Shown: positions 8,955-16,789 of the stretch, piece by piece
How positions within the stretch are numbered: position 1 is the first letter of the stretch
Layout of the letters: each line of letters starts with the position of its first letter
Assembly: GCA_026770585.1 (NCBI GenBank)
Contig: MU646313.1
Location: forward strand, 180,580-205,786
DNA from: Baffinella frigidus
Taxonomy: Eukaryota; Cryptophyceae; Cryptomonadales; Baffinellaceae
Length of the DNA: 25,207 nucleotides
Reading direction: 5' to 3'
The notes under the pieces: generated by a model
The model's database searches: none
What the model saw: only the letters and a program-made list of their open reading frames with translations
Told to the model about the DNA's origin: nothing
Made by a program: the position numbers and the translations under genes

Positions 8955-9800
8955 CAAGCGGTTTGGGGTTTAGGGCATAGCTCAACAGGTGTCAGAGTTT
9001 AAGGTTTAGGGTTTAGGGTTAAGGGCTCAGGTTTCATGGTTCAGGTGTTAGGGCTGAGCTGAATAAGTGGTATGGTTTAGGGTTTAAGGTTTAGGGTTTT
9101 GGGATGAGGGTTTAATGTGCAGGGTGCAGGGTGTAGGGTTTTAGGGTGTACGGTGTAGGGTTTAGCGTTTGAGGTTTAGGGATAAGGTTTTAGGGTTTAG
9201 GGTTTAGGGTTTAGGGTTTGGGGTTTAGGGTGTAGGGTGTAGGGTGTAGGGTGTAGAGTGTAGGGTGTAGGGTGTAGGGTGTAGGGTGCAGGGTGTAGGG
9301 TGTAAGGTGTAAGGTTTAGGATTTAGGGTTTAGGGTTTAGGGTGTAGGGTGTAGGGTGTAGGGCGTAGGGTGTACGGTGTACGTTGCAGGGTTTAGGGTT
9401 TGGGGTGTTACACCCCAAACCCCGGGTGCAGGGTTTAGGTTTCAGGGTTCAGGGTGTAGGGTTTGAGGTTTAGGGTGTAGGATTTAGGATTTAGGGTGTA
9501 GAGTGTAGAGTGCCGGGTGTAGGGTGTAGGGTTTAGAGTTGAGGGTTTAGGGTTTAGGGTTTAGGGTTTAGGGTTTAGGGTTTAGGGTTTAGGGTTCAGG
9601 GTTCAGGGTTCAGGATTTAGGGTTTAGGGTTTAGGACGCATGGTGTAGGGTGTAGGGTGTAAGGTTTAGGATTTAGGGTTTCGGGTTTCGGGTTTAGGGT
9701 TTAGGGGTTGGGTTTTAGGGTTTAGGGTTTAGGGTTTAGGGTTCAGGATTGATGGTTCAGGGTGCAGGGTTCACGGTTCACGGTTTACTGTTTAGCTCAA
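8955..9800 (+). repeat. Main telomere-like array, TTTAGGG and TGTAGGG
   Basis: Long runs of perfect TTTAGGG (9190-9215, 9545-9595, 9715-9740) alternate with TGTAGGG runs (9225-9300, 9340-9370). At 9396-9422 there is a 13-base inverted repeat of the unit (GGGTTTGGGGTGT and complement). The array resumes in the original direction afterwards, so this is not a terminus. Confidence 0.9.
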
Positions 9801-10160
9801 GACGTGAGCGAAACATTGGCTAGAATCGCCTACCGAGATGGCGCCGCACACGTCACCGGTGTGCTCGCGTTAGGTTGTGGGTTTTGGGTTCACGGTTGAA
9901 AGTTCAGGGATTAAGGTTCGAGGTGTAGGCTTCACCGAGACGCCGAACTCCCCGAAATCGAGCAGTTGGAGTCTGTAGGGCATAGCTCAGCACGTGGCAG
10001 GGTTTTGGGTGTAGGGGTTAGGGATCAGGGTTCAGGGTGCTGGAATTAGCCCACGCAGTGTAGGGGTTTAGGGGAGTGCGCGGGTGGTGGTGTGTGTGGG
10101 GGGGGGGTTCATAACCTAACACCCCCCGTGCTTTGGGGGCGCCGCCGCTCACGTCCCTGT
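9792..10160 (+). other. Interrupted repeats with a recurring flanking motif
   Basis: TTTAGCTCAA..GTGAG..AACATTG at about 9791-9818 repeats a motif at 8602-8630, followed in both by ACCGAGAT/GCCGAGAT and CACGTC. Telomere-like units continue to about 10070. I see no gene. Confidence 0.5.
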
Positions 10161-10590
10161 CTCAGATCTACACCCTACAACCTAAACCCTGCACCCTATA
10201 ACCTACACCCTATACCCCAAACCCTAAACCCCACACCCTACATCCCAGGGTTTCGGATTTAAAGAATTAGAGGAGAGGCTCACAGCCTGCCACTGGACGT
10301 GCTCTGTGAGCCTCGGTCGGACAGGTGACGAGCCTCGGATCGAGGCTCACATGCTCTGGGGGGCCCCGCCGCTCACGCACCTGCCTCTGGTTCATGGGCT
10401 AGGGTTTAGGGTTTAGGGTTTCACTTTCGAGCGAAGAGGGAACAACTTAAATGGGGTCGAGGGCTTGAAATTCATGCCAAAATCTGCACTTGACTGTCTT
10501 ATATGTGACATATTCGCTCGATAGCGGAGGCGATTGGGGTTTATGGTTCAGGGTTCATGGCCGCCGCTCACGTCGCTGTCGCAGGAGGTC
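10135..10590 (+). repeat. Three copies of a CCGCCGCTCACGTC motif
   Basis: CCGCCGCTCACGTCxCTGTC plus xCAG occurs at about 10141 and 10561, and a diverged copy (CCGCCGCTCACGCACCTG) at 10367. Two of the copies end in CAG like acceptors. Between them lies the 10304-10338 repeat shared with 6448-6482. Confidence 0.55.
10165..10255 (+). repeat. C-rich telomere-like block
   Basis: Orientation is opposite to the preceding 2 kb: ACCCTACAACCTAAACCC and variants, ending ACCCTACATCCCAG. It could be the 3' arm of an intron whose 5' arm is the G-rich array, but I found no convincing exon after it. Confidence 0.75.
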
Positions 10591-10654
10591 CCAAAAACCA
10601 AACTTCGGATTCAGGGGTTAGGATTCTCGATTTGGGGTGAAGGGTTTTACGTGC

Positions 10655-10735
10655 GGAAGAATGGCCCGCTTCGGGGCGGATAGGCCCGCCTCGGGAACGA
10701 TAGGCCCGCTTCGGAACGGATAGGCCCGTATCGGA
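10655..10735 (+). repeat. 20-base minisatellite
   Basis: Four units of GATAGGCCCGCTTCGGAACG with small changes. CGGATAGGCCCGCCTCGG of this array also occurs, inverted, in the foldback at 23700-23810. Confidence 0.8.
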
Positions 10736-10744
10736 CTTCTTCTT

Positions 10745-10835
10745 GTACAAACCCTACCCAGTTTAGCCATTGTATCTAAACCCTAAGCACTAAACCCTAC
10801 ACCTGAAATCCACACCCCTACACCCGAAAAACTCA
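10745..10835 (+). repeat. C-rich telomere-like block
   Basis: CTAAACCCTAAGCACTAAAC and similar, ending ACACCCGAAAAACTCAG, an acceptor-like end. Nothing coding follows that I can support. Confidence 0.7.
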
Positions 10836-10839
10836 GCTC

Positions 10840-11125
10840 TACCGTTGTGTAAACTTTAAGACCACAAGGGACCGACCGCTTTCGTGCGTTTTCTCAGTTC
10901 AAGAAAACGGAGACCGGCCGGTTTTGCTCGCGTTTTTTCTAGTTTAATTAAGCCGAGGTATCCCTTTAACTTTGATCCTTTCTTAACCGGACTTTTTAAA
11001 AAAGGCAGTCCTGGTAAAAAATCATCAGACATTTCAATATAATAAACTTGAAGATGTAAAGTCGAGTCACAGTTCTGAGTTATCATAACATGTAGCACTA
11101 CGAGTCCAGCAGGGTTTGGCAAATG
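10840..11125 (-). other. AT-richer block with an 88-codon minus frame
   Basis: This stretch is poorer in GC than its surroundings. The minus strand 11122-10856 is open from ATG to stop; a segment reads GSKLKGYLGLIKLEKTRAKP. I do not recognise it. It could be a small gene, an exon, or a fragment of other origin such as organelle DNA. There is no splice or promoter support. Confidence 0.25.
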
Positions 11126-11261
11126 TAGTTGGGCCGCGACTCGCCCTAACTAAGCAATCCAGCAACTCATGTGCCCCTTTCTTGCCCGCATACATGCATC
11201 GCGATTCTGTTCGAATCCGTGTCGCTTGTTCCGTGTGGTGGCAGAGACCCGCATCTCTGCG

Positions 11262-11372
11262 CTTTAGGTCCTTAAGGTTTCAATTTCTCCCAACATAGGC
11301 AAGCACCTCGCCCTTCCATAGAAAGGTTTTGCAGAAAAAGCAGTTTGCTTTCGGCCTCTCGCAGAGCAGCCG
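11262..11372 (+). repeat. Family A repeat, diverged copy
   Basis: GCTTTAGGTCCTTAAGGTTT, CTCCCAACATAGGC, then CGCCCTTCCATAGAAAGG and TTTGCTTTCGG. Confidence 0.7.
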
Positions 11373-11403
11373 ATTTTTGGTGCCGCCGAACGTTGAGGGG
11401 AGA

Positions 11404-11475
11404 GAGGAGGGGGGGGGGTGGTCGAGAGAGAGAGAGAAAGCGAGAGAGACCGAGAGAGGGCGAGAGGGGGGAGGG
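11404..11475 (+). repeat. Purine-rich GA/G tract
   Basis: GAGAGAGAGAGAAAGCGAGA and G runs, strand-asymmetric low-complexity DNA. Confidence 0.8.
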
Positions 11476-11553
11476 GGGGCTAGGTTTATTAAGTTGTGAG
11501 TCGAGACGTGAGGGCTTTAGCAGGAAATCTCTAAATTAGCCTAGCGGGTCCAG

Positions 11554-11677
11554 TACAGGGGTATCTCGCTCAGAAGAAACTGCCCCCCCCCCCAGGACCA
11601 CAATAGGACCCCAGGCATGGTCCTACTGTAGGGTCCTAGGGGGGGGGACGCTTTCTTATGAGCGAGGCAACCCTGTA
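11554..11677. mobile_element. Family D foldback element, complete
   Basis: TACAGGGGTATCTCGCTCAG at the left and GAGCGAGGCAACCCTGTA at the right, with poly-C/poly-G arms. Confidence 0.85.
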
Positions 11678-11950
11678 GGCTATCTCGCATCGGAGACACG
11701 TCCTTCGCGATCAAGGCGGAGGCAGGAACACCGGTCCTGGCACCGTGTACTCTACGACAGACAAACCCCCACCGCGTCGCCTCCTCGCATCGCCTCCTAC
11801 TCATGAGCCTCCCCCTCCAGCAGAGGTTGCTTGATGAAGCCACACCGAGAGCGAGGCGGTAGACTCCCAGCCGCCCCATGGGTCTCACACCAATGGGTGA
11901 GCATTGACGCTGGGAAACAGAACCGGGATACAGAAGCACAGCGTTGCGCT
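11678..11950. other. Stretch without recognised gene
   Basis: A minus frame is open across it (11939-11541) but continues into the family D element, and I see no family or splice signal. I treat it as non-coding. Confidence 0.35.
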
Positions 11951-11952
11951 GA

Positions 11953-12290
11953 CCTTTAGGTCCTTTAGGTTTTAATTACTCCCACCATATGCCAACGACA
12001 CGCCCTTCCGTAGAAAGGACTGCAGAGAAAGCATATTTGTTTTTGCTTTCGGATCGCGTTTAGCTCTCCAGTGCAGAGGCTCGTGAAGAGGGGATACCGG
12101 GTGACTCTCTGACGAATTCCTGCGGCACCTCCTCTCTTGATGTTCTTTAAGATCTTCGAGCTCCCAACATAGGCGGACACTGGAACTTCTTCTGCAGGAA
12201 AGCCATGCTTCCTTTCGGATCACATCAAGCCTCCCGGTACAGAGGATCGCGGCTAAAGAGGTTGTCCAAAGTGGGGCATGCTCGGTGCTG
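11953..12290 (+). repeat. Family A copy followed by family B copy
   Basis: Family A (TTTAGGTCCTTTAGGTTTTA) runs to about 12110, then family B starts near 12140 (TTCTTTAAGATCTTCGAGCT) and continues through CCTCTTTAGCCGCGATCC-type sequence, ending with a GGGGCATGC part found inverted at 4375. The two branches share a core, so this is a tandem of relatives. Confidence 0.75.
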
Positions 12291-12600
12291 CGTCCACATA
12301 TTTTGCCTGTCCCCCATTTTTTTGAAGGGTACCCTCATCGGGCGTTTGAGTTAGACCAAAGAGGTACAGGCTCGCACACACACTCAGGATAAAGCAAGTC
12401 GGCTAAAGGTCCATATGATATCCCATCGTTAGGCTCGCAGGAGCTCCAGCCACGGATATCTCAGAAACAAATGTAGAGGTACGGATGTCAGCAAAGTTAA
12501 GGGCGATCCAAGCATCGGAAACAACACCAGCAAGTTACCAAAACAAGCGTTAGCACCCACCCGCGTTAGCACCGCAACAGCTTACCCGCATTAGTATTCA
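12291..12600 (+). repeat. Repeat mosaic related to 1430-1570
   Basis: ATTTTGCCTGTCCCCCATTT near 12300 recurs at 12994. Bases 12477-12580 resemble 1480-1570 (GATCCAAGCATCGGAAACAA, ACAAGCGTTAGCACCCACCC). No gene is seen. Confidence 0.65.
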
Positions 12601-12608
12601 CGCGCAAC

Positions 12609-12800
12609 AGCAGGACCTTTTAGGTCCTTTAGGTTTTGATTTCGCCCAACATGGCCCAACGACACGCCCTTCCGTAGAAGGGATCTGCAGAGAAAGCATT
12701 TTTGCTTTCGGGTCACGTTTCGCTCTCCAGTGCAGAGGCTCGTGAAGAGGGGATACAGGGTGGTTCTGTTGGGGTGTTTGAGGAGTCCCAAGTGGGAGCA
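12609..12800 (+). repeat. Family A repeat, long copy
   Basis: CCTTTTAGGTCCTTTAGGTT through CCAGTGCAGAGGCTCGTGAA and a GTTGGGGTGTTTGAG end, like the copy at 1686. Confidence 0.8.
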
Positions 12801-12851
12801 CGCTCGCGCGCTCATGGTATCCCATGGTTGAAGTTTAAGAGCTTAGATCCT

Positions 12852-13035
12852 GGATCCTTTAGGTCCTTTAGGTTCTTTTAACTCCCAACATAGGCGGACA
12901 CCGGAACGTATCCTGCAGAAAGGCCGTGCTTCCTTTCGGATCACATCAGGCCCCCCGTTGCAGAAGGATCTATGGATCTGGAAATTATTCACAGATTTTG
13001 TCTGTCCCCCATTTTTTTCGGCAGGATCTAAAGGC
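12852..13035 (+). repeat. Family B repeat leading into gene flank
   Basis: CCTTTAGGTCCTTTAGGTTC, CTCCCAACATAGGCGGACAC, AGGCCGTGCTTCCTTTCGGA, then ATTTTGTCTGTCCCCCATTT. It abuts the 5' module of the next gene. Confidence 0.75.
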
Positions 13036-13059
13036 CACTGTCCTACGAGGGCTTGTAGT

Positions 13060-13099
13060 GTGTGAAGGCTGGGCCTGTGAGGAGACAGCTGCTGGTTAC
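13060..13099 (+). promoter_or_regulatory. Repeat-borne 5' flank module, copy 2
   Basis: GTGTGAAGGCTGGGCCTGTG and AGGAGACAGCTGCT match 2021-2060. This copy ends 23 bases before the ATG of the SnoaL-like gene, so it would lie in the leader or core promoter. Confidence 0.4.
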
Positions 13100-13122
13100 A
13101 CCAAGGCACACCGCCGCATCAC

Positions 13123-13701
13123 ATGATCAAGCGGTCGGCTGCCTTCTTGGTTGGGACCCACGCTGTGTTGGCCGCGGCCAGCATGGGCGCCGGTACTTTC
13201 TCTCCACCAAGAATCCCAGCACCAGCTGCGGTTGAGGCCGCCAACCCAAGATGCCTTAGTTGCTCTGCTCCAGCTCAGCTGTCCAAGGTCGCTGGGAAAA
13301 TGTACCGTGGGGGAGGGCTCGACGCCGCGTTTCTCTCGCCCGGGGTGGTATTTGAGGACCCGGCCGTTTGCTGCGTCGGCACGGTCGAGGTGCAAGAGGC
13401 TTTCCGCGCGCTGCACGCGGCAAGTCCGGAGTCCTTGGAGGAACCCCGTCTCGTTGTGGACGGCGACAACGAGGGCGCGACGGCCGTCTTCGCCCTTCGC
13501 CAGCGCTACGTCGGCTTCCTCCAGGTGGACAGCACGCTGCACATTCACACCGCGGCCGACGGGCGCATCAGTCGGTTTGAGGAGCGATGGAACGGGACTC
13601 CGCTTTGGAAAGCGGCGCCATTCCGCTGGTCGAGGAGGCTCAACGGACTCCTGAGCAGCGCGCTGACGCCGCTCCTCGTTACAGGGGTACCTCCCTCGTA
13701 A
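13123..13701 (+). CDS. SnoaL/NTF2-like fold protein, probably plastid- or secretory-targeted; 3' end from a transposon
   Basis: This is a single frame of 192 codons with an ATG start. Residues 1-40 (MIKRSAAFLVGTHAVLAAAS onward) look like a signal peptide followed by a Pro/Ala-rich stretch, as in plastid leaders of secondary algae. From about residue 58, MYRGGGLDAAFLSPGVVFED and later FEERWNGTPLWKAAPFRWSR fit SnoaL/NTF2-like proteins of photosynthetic eukaryotes, which usually lack known catalysis. The sequence ends naturally at LSSALTPLLV. The last codons (TGVPPS) and the TAA come from a family D element that inserted at the TA overlapping the final GTT/ACA. The native stop has been displaced; a short native tail may be lost. 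Fold assignment is from pattern recall. Confidence 0.75.
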   Translation: MIKRSAAFLVGTHAVLAAASMGAGTFSPPRIPAPAAVEAANPRCLSCSAPAQLSKVAGKMYRGGGLDAAFLSPGVVFEDPAVCCVGTVEVQEAFRALHAASPESLEEPRLVVDGDNEGATAVFALRQRYVGFLQVDSTLHIHTAADGRISRFEERWNGTPLWKAAPFRWSRRLNGLLSSALTPLLVTGVPPS

Positions 13702-13803
13702 GGAACTGCCCCCCCCCCCAGGACCACCTTAGGACCCTATGCATGGTCCTAGTGTAGGGTCCCAGGGCGCTTTCTTATGAGCGAGGTTCCCATAGGTCCC
13801 TAC
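13680..13803. mobile_element. Family D foldback element closing the SnoaL-like gene
   Basis: The left end TACAGGGGTACCTCCCTCGT supplies the final sense codons and stop of the gene. The right end is decayed (GAGCGAGGTTCCCATAGG). Confidence 0.8.
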
Positions 13804-13921
13804 AGGGATCTGTAGGTAGCTACACCGTGCTACTGGAAAGTCACACCCCGCTCTATCCTCTAACCGATCTTGGATTCCAAGACCGACGGTAATCCTTTTC
13901 AGATTCCCACGACTGCTGACT

Positions 13922-14071
13922 TTATCTCAGAAAACGAGTTTTAGAACTCGTTTTCTGAAGTCAACCCCCCTACAAATTCGTCAACTTATTCTTCACTCTC
14001 CGCATAAGTTGACACTTTTGTAGGGGAATTGACTTAAGAAAACGAGTTTTAGAACTCGTTTTCTGAGATAA
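13922..14071. mobile_element. Family F element with hairpin ends, copy 1
   Basis: 150 bases, TTATCTCAGAAAACGAG to CTCGTTTTCTGAGATAA, flanked by GACT on both sides. Each end is itself a hairpin (AAAACGAGTT, loop TTAG, complement), and the middle (GTCAACCCCCCTACAAATTC region and complement) forms a third stem. There is no coding capacity. Confidence 0.9.
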
Positions 14072-14261
14072 GACTGATTAGAGAAAAAATAAAGATTTTC
14101 CGGGTACGAAACGCGCCCGGTTGAGCTACCGTCCCCGTACACAACCTGCGCGAGTTAGGCACCTGTGGTGGGACTCACTCCTCAACAGGCCACCAACTCA
14201 CGCACGGCACACACGGGGCGAGGCCAGAACAACATTTGACTCAAATGACATGGCCACCATG
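14072..14261. other. Spacer without recognised gene
   Basis: No repeat unit or splice-supported exon is seen between the family F and family D elements. Confidence 0.35.
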
Positions 14262-14382
14262 TACAGGGGTACCTCGCTCGTAAGAAACTGCCCCCCCCAT
14301 AGGACCACCATAGGGCCCTAGGCATAGGCCTACTGTAGGGTCCTAGGGGGGTGCGGTTTCTTATGAACGAGGTACCCCTGTA
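14262..14382. mobile_element. Family D foldback element, complete
   Basis: TACAGGGGTACCTCGCTCGT and GAACGAGGTACCCCTGTA, with the best preserved CCATAGGGCCCTAGGCATAG core. A family B repeat starts directly at its right end. Confidence 0.9.
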
Positions 14383-14445
14383 CAGAACAAGTTCCGGTGT
14401 CCGCCTATGGTGGGAGTTGAAAGAACCTACAGGACCTAAAGAACG
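14383..14445 (-). repeat. Family B repeat, partial
   Basis: CAGAACAAGTTCCGGTGTCC and GGGAGTTGAAAGAACCTACA, the complement of the family B core. Confidence 0.7.
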
Positions 14446-14539
14446 GTGTGCCTCTGCAAGACGCTCCCTGCCACCCTGGCATGTCCCGAGTCTTCCTGTT
14501 GGTGCTGTGCCGGCGGCGTCTAGGAACCAACGCAGTCAG

Positions 14540-14642
14540 ATTGGGGGGGGGGGGGGGGGGGTGCATCGAGTGAGGGGATATCTGGGGATACAACCCCGTG
14601 TAAAGCCACTCCGGCCATCCTACACGGGGTTGTATCCCCAGC
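14540..14642. repeat. Poly-G run and 21-base inverted repeat
   Basis: A run of about 18 G is followed by arms GGGGATACAACCCCGTGTA (14584-14602) and its complement (14621-14639), extendable by two pairs, with an 18-base loop. Confidence 0.8.
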
Positions 14643-14689
14643 GGTGGGGCAATCTTGGACGACGCTGCTTGGCCCGGGGGGCGTGATGA

Positions 14690-14790
14690 GATCCGAAAGG
14701 AAGCATGGCTTTTCTGCAGAACCAGTTCCAGTGTCTGCCTATGGTGATAGTTGAAAGAACCTGAAGGACCTCAAGGAAGACGGTGAAAGA
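14690..14790 (-). repeat. Family B repeat, partial
   Basis: GATCCGAAAGGAAGCATGGC, CAGAACCAGTTCCAGTGTCT, then AAGGACCTCAAGGAAG. Confidence 0.7.
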
Positions 14791-15067
14791 CCGCGCGTGG
14801 TGGCGTGTCTCTGAGCGTGGTTGATTACTAGGTCTGGCCGAGTCAGGTTGAATACATGGATGTCTGGGCTATCTACATGTATGGCCCTACAGGGTAACTG
14901 GGCTAATAACTTATAAGAAACCATAACTTCAGAACACAGACCGGATTCGGGCCCCCCGTTTTCTTATTTTAGTACCAGAGGGTTGACTTATTGTTACGTT
15001 TAGTCAACCCTCTGGTACTAATTGAAGAAAACATACACCGACCGATGTAGGAGCACCCGCGTCCTTA

Positions 15068-15279
15068 TCCCTTAAGTGACCAACGGGCGAATAATCGCCC
15101 GTGGAAGCCCTAGGCAGGTCCTAGGGCCCTACGGTAGGGCGTATGAGCCTACAGGGGTACCTCGCTCATAAGAAAACGCCCCCCCCCTAGGGCCCTACAG
15201 TAGGGCCCTATGGGGGTCCCTAGCTAGGGGGAAGCGTTTTCTTATGAGCGAGGTACCCCTGTACTGGCCACTTAAGGGA
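15068..15279. mobile_element. Family C element inside family E, split by family D
   Basis: The ends TCCCTTAAGTGACC and GGCCACTTAAGGGA sit between duplicated TA at 15066-15067 and 15280-15281. The intact E copy has CTTATAGCCCAG at this place, so the TA duplication is seen directly. Confidence 0.9.
15150..15263. mobile_element. Family D element inside family C
   Basis: TACAGGGGTACCTCGCTCAT to GAGCGAGGTACCCCTGTA. The surrounding family C sequence reads GTATGAGCCTA/CTGG when closed up. The copy at 4258-4357 has that uninterrupted sequence on its minus strand. Confidence 0.9.
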
Positions 15280-15302
15280 TAGCCCAGATAGATACCCCTG
15301 TA

Positions 15303-15360
15303 CGGTGGTCCGTCCTAGCTAGGGGGGGCGCGGCTCCTTTTTAGCGAGGCATGCCTGTAG
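15303..15360. mobile_element. Family D remnant
   Basis: CGGTGGTCCGTCCTAGCTAG, a G run, then TTAGCGAGGCATGCCTGTA. Confidence 0.6.
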
Positions 15361-15441
15361 ATCGTGGCCACGTTAGTTTTGACCAGAATAAACGTGTTTT
15401 CTCCTTTGTTCATCCATCACGTCGCTACCGAGATCTGTCCG

Positions 15442-15568
15442 AGTAAAGTTGAACGCGTCGTAGTTTCACCCCCCCCCGAAATGTCACAGGTAAATTTCAT
15501 GGGTGGGGGTGTCAAATTTACCTGTGAATTTTCAGGGGGGGCGAAATAGTGACGCGCCCAACTTTACT
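15442..15568. mobile_element. Family G foldback element, copy 1
   Basis: Inverted ends AGTAAAGTTGAACGCGTC and GACGCGCCCAACTTTACT. The inner stem is poly-C then CACAGGTAAATTT, paired with AAATTTACCTGTGAA and a G run. The inner stem is shared with 17391-17546, and the outer ends resemble 23490-23584. Confidence 0.8.
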
Positions 15569-15915
15569 AGGGATAGATCGAGGCTACCCCCACACCCACG
15601 CCCCGCGTCCAACCCCAACCCCGATCGATACATACATTCCCAAACTGAAACGGCCCGCGTTCTCTGCGGGCCTTACGGCCCGCACTCTCGCTCCCTCTCA
15701 CAGACCTACATCCACACACACGAACGCACCCGCGCGCTCCGTCTCACAGACCTACACGGCGCGCGTGGCAGGCACGCGTCTCGCCGCGACCCCCCCAGCG
15801 CATGCCTCGGCCTTGCGCGTCACGTGACGTACCGCAGCCCGAAGCGTACCCTCGCGGCACGTTACGCCCCCCCCACACCGCGCTGCGCCCCCCACCCCCC
15901 TACTGACTGGAGCCT
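15569..15915. other. C-rich stretch without recognised gene
   Basis: Open plus frames exist but are Arg/Pro/His/Thr-rich, as expected from C-rich DNA. CAGACCTACA occurs twice (near 15700 and 15747). I see nothing supported. Confidence 0.35.
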
Positions 15916-15995
15916 TCAGGGCCCCTGGATGAGGTTCTCGAGGCGGGCGCGCACGGCCGCGTAGTCTGTCCCGTTGTCCTCCGAATCGTCCCCCC
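15916..15995 (-). CDS. Terminal exon with acidic C-terminus
   Basis: On the minus strand, acceptor GCCTCATGACAG at 15996 is followed by two bases and then codons GGDDSEDNGTDYAAVRARLE and NLIQGP-TGA. It could end the gene whose exons lie at 17136-18795, but the intervening exons are not resolved. At least five further copies of this exon's first bases plus acceptor lie upstream (16050-16660). Family unknown. Confidence 0.5.
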
Positions 15996-16049
15996 CTGTC
16001 ATGAGGCGATGCATTTGTCAGTGATGTGTTTGTTAGGCGGTGCACAACC

Positions 16050-16660
16050 TGATGAGTCGGTCCCGTTGTCCTTAAGGGGTCGGTTAACGTGGGCTTACTG
16101 GAGCCGTTGATGGTCAACCGGGCTCTAAAACGATTTTAAAAGCGATTTCAGGACTTTTAAAACCTAAGAATGTTTTCCATTATAAATTTTGTACCAAAGT
16201 TACAACTGCGTTAACGTAAGCTTTTTGCATGATCCTCTTGGTCGCCCCCTCCTGCGCGAGAACGTGCGTGTGCCGAAATCAGGTTCTTGCACACGCCAGA
16301 AAACAGGGAGCTGTGTCGACTACAGGGGTACCTCGCTCATAAGAAACCGCCCCCCCCTAGGACCTCTGTAGGACCCCAGACATGGTCCTGCTGTAGGGTC
16401 CTAGGGGGGGGCTGTTTCTTATGAGCGAGGTACCCCTGTATCGGCCCCGTTATCCTCTGATTCGTGACCTCCAGCCATGTGGCGATGTATTTGTTAGGCG
16501 GTGCACGCGGTCCCGTTATCCTCTTGGTCGTCCCCTCCTGCCGCAGGAGGGGGGGCACAGCCAGGCCGAAATAAGAAGGCACGGTGGTGCAGAAAACAGG
16601 GAGCTTCGTAGTCGATAGTCGGTCCCGCTGTCCTCTTGGTCGTCCCCGCCTGCCATGTGG
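16050..16660 (-). repeat. Array of acceptor/exon-start echoes
   Basis: Read on the minus strand, a unit with GGCAG/GAGGGGACGACCAAGAG and GACAACGGGACC recurs at about 16656-16620, 16542-16508 and 16255-16231, with diverged copies at about 16467-16441 and 16072-16050. It matches the start of the terminal exon at 15995 (GDDSEDNGT as GDDQEDNGT). Other shared parts are AACAAATACATCGCCACATG and AGCTCCCTGTTTTCTG. Confidence 0.7.
16321..16440. mobile_element. Family D foldback element, complete
   Basis: TACAGGGGTACCTCGCTCAT and GAGCGAGGTACCCCTGTA, inserted within the echo array. Confidence 0.9.
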
Positions 16661-16664
16661 TGAT

Positions 16665-16768
16665 GTAGGGACCACCGTAGGGATATAATATATATATATA
16701 TAGAGAGAGAGGCCTGCTGTTGTGTCCTAGGGGCGTGAGCCTCCTAATGAGTGAGGTAACCCTCTAGG
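16665..16768. mobile_element. Family D remnant with TA microsatellite
   Basis: TAGGGACCACCGTAGGGATA, then (TA)n and (GA)n at 16682-16711, then a decayed right end TGAGTGAGGTAACCCTCTAG. Confidence 0.65.
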
Positions 16769-16789
16769 CACAGGAATGAGGTTTGGTGC

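Larger units (their letters stand above)
14888..15302. mobile_element. Family E element interrupted by two nested insertions
   Basis: The left end TACAGGGTAACTGGGCTAAT, the inner palindrome TAGTACCAGAGGGTTGACTT and complement, and the right end AGCCCAGATAGATACCCCTG match the uninterrupted copy at 3517-3708. The right arm is split at CTTA/TAGCCCAG by a family C element. Confidence 0.85.

Noticed and set aside
8960-9800. True chromosome end
   Set aside because: The array is degenerate, interrupted, changes variant and is followed by more sequence and genes; it is interstitial.
10140-10590. CRISPR-like array from the three CCGCCGCTCACGTC copies
   Set aside because: Spacing is irregular, the copies diverge, and the context is eukaryotic with introns.
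1709-12825. Recurring minus-strand peptide PLHEPLHWRAKRDPKAK in family A copies
   Set aside because: Peptide identity follows from near-identical repeat DNA; copies differ by shifts and have no common start or extended frame.
15503-15964. 153-codon plus frame rich in Arg, Pro, His and Thr
   Set aside because: It starts inside a foldback element, and its composition is what C-rich DNA gives; the minus strand has a better exon at its end.
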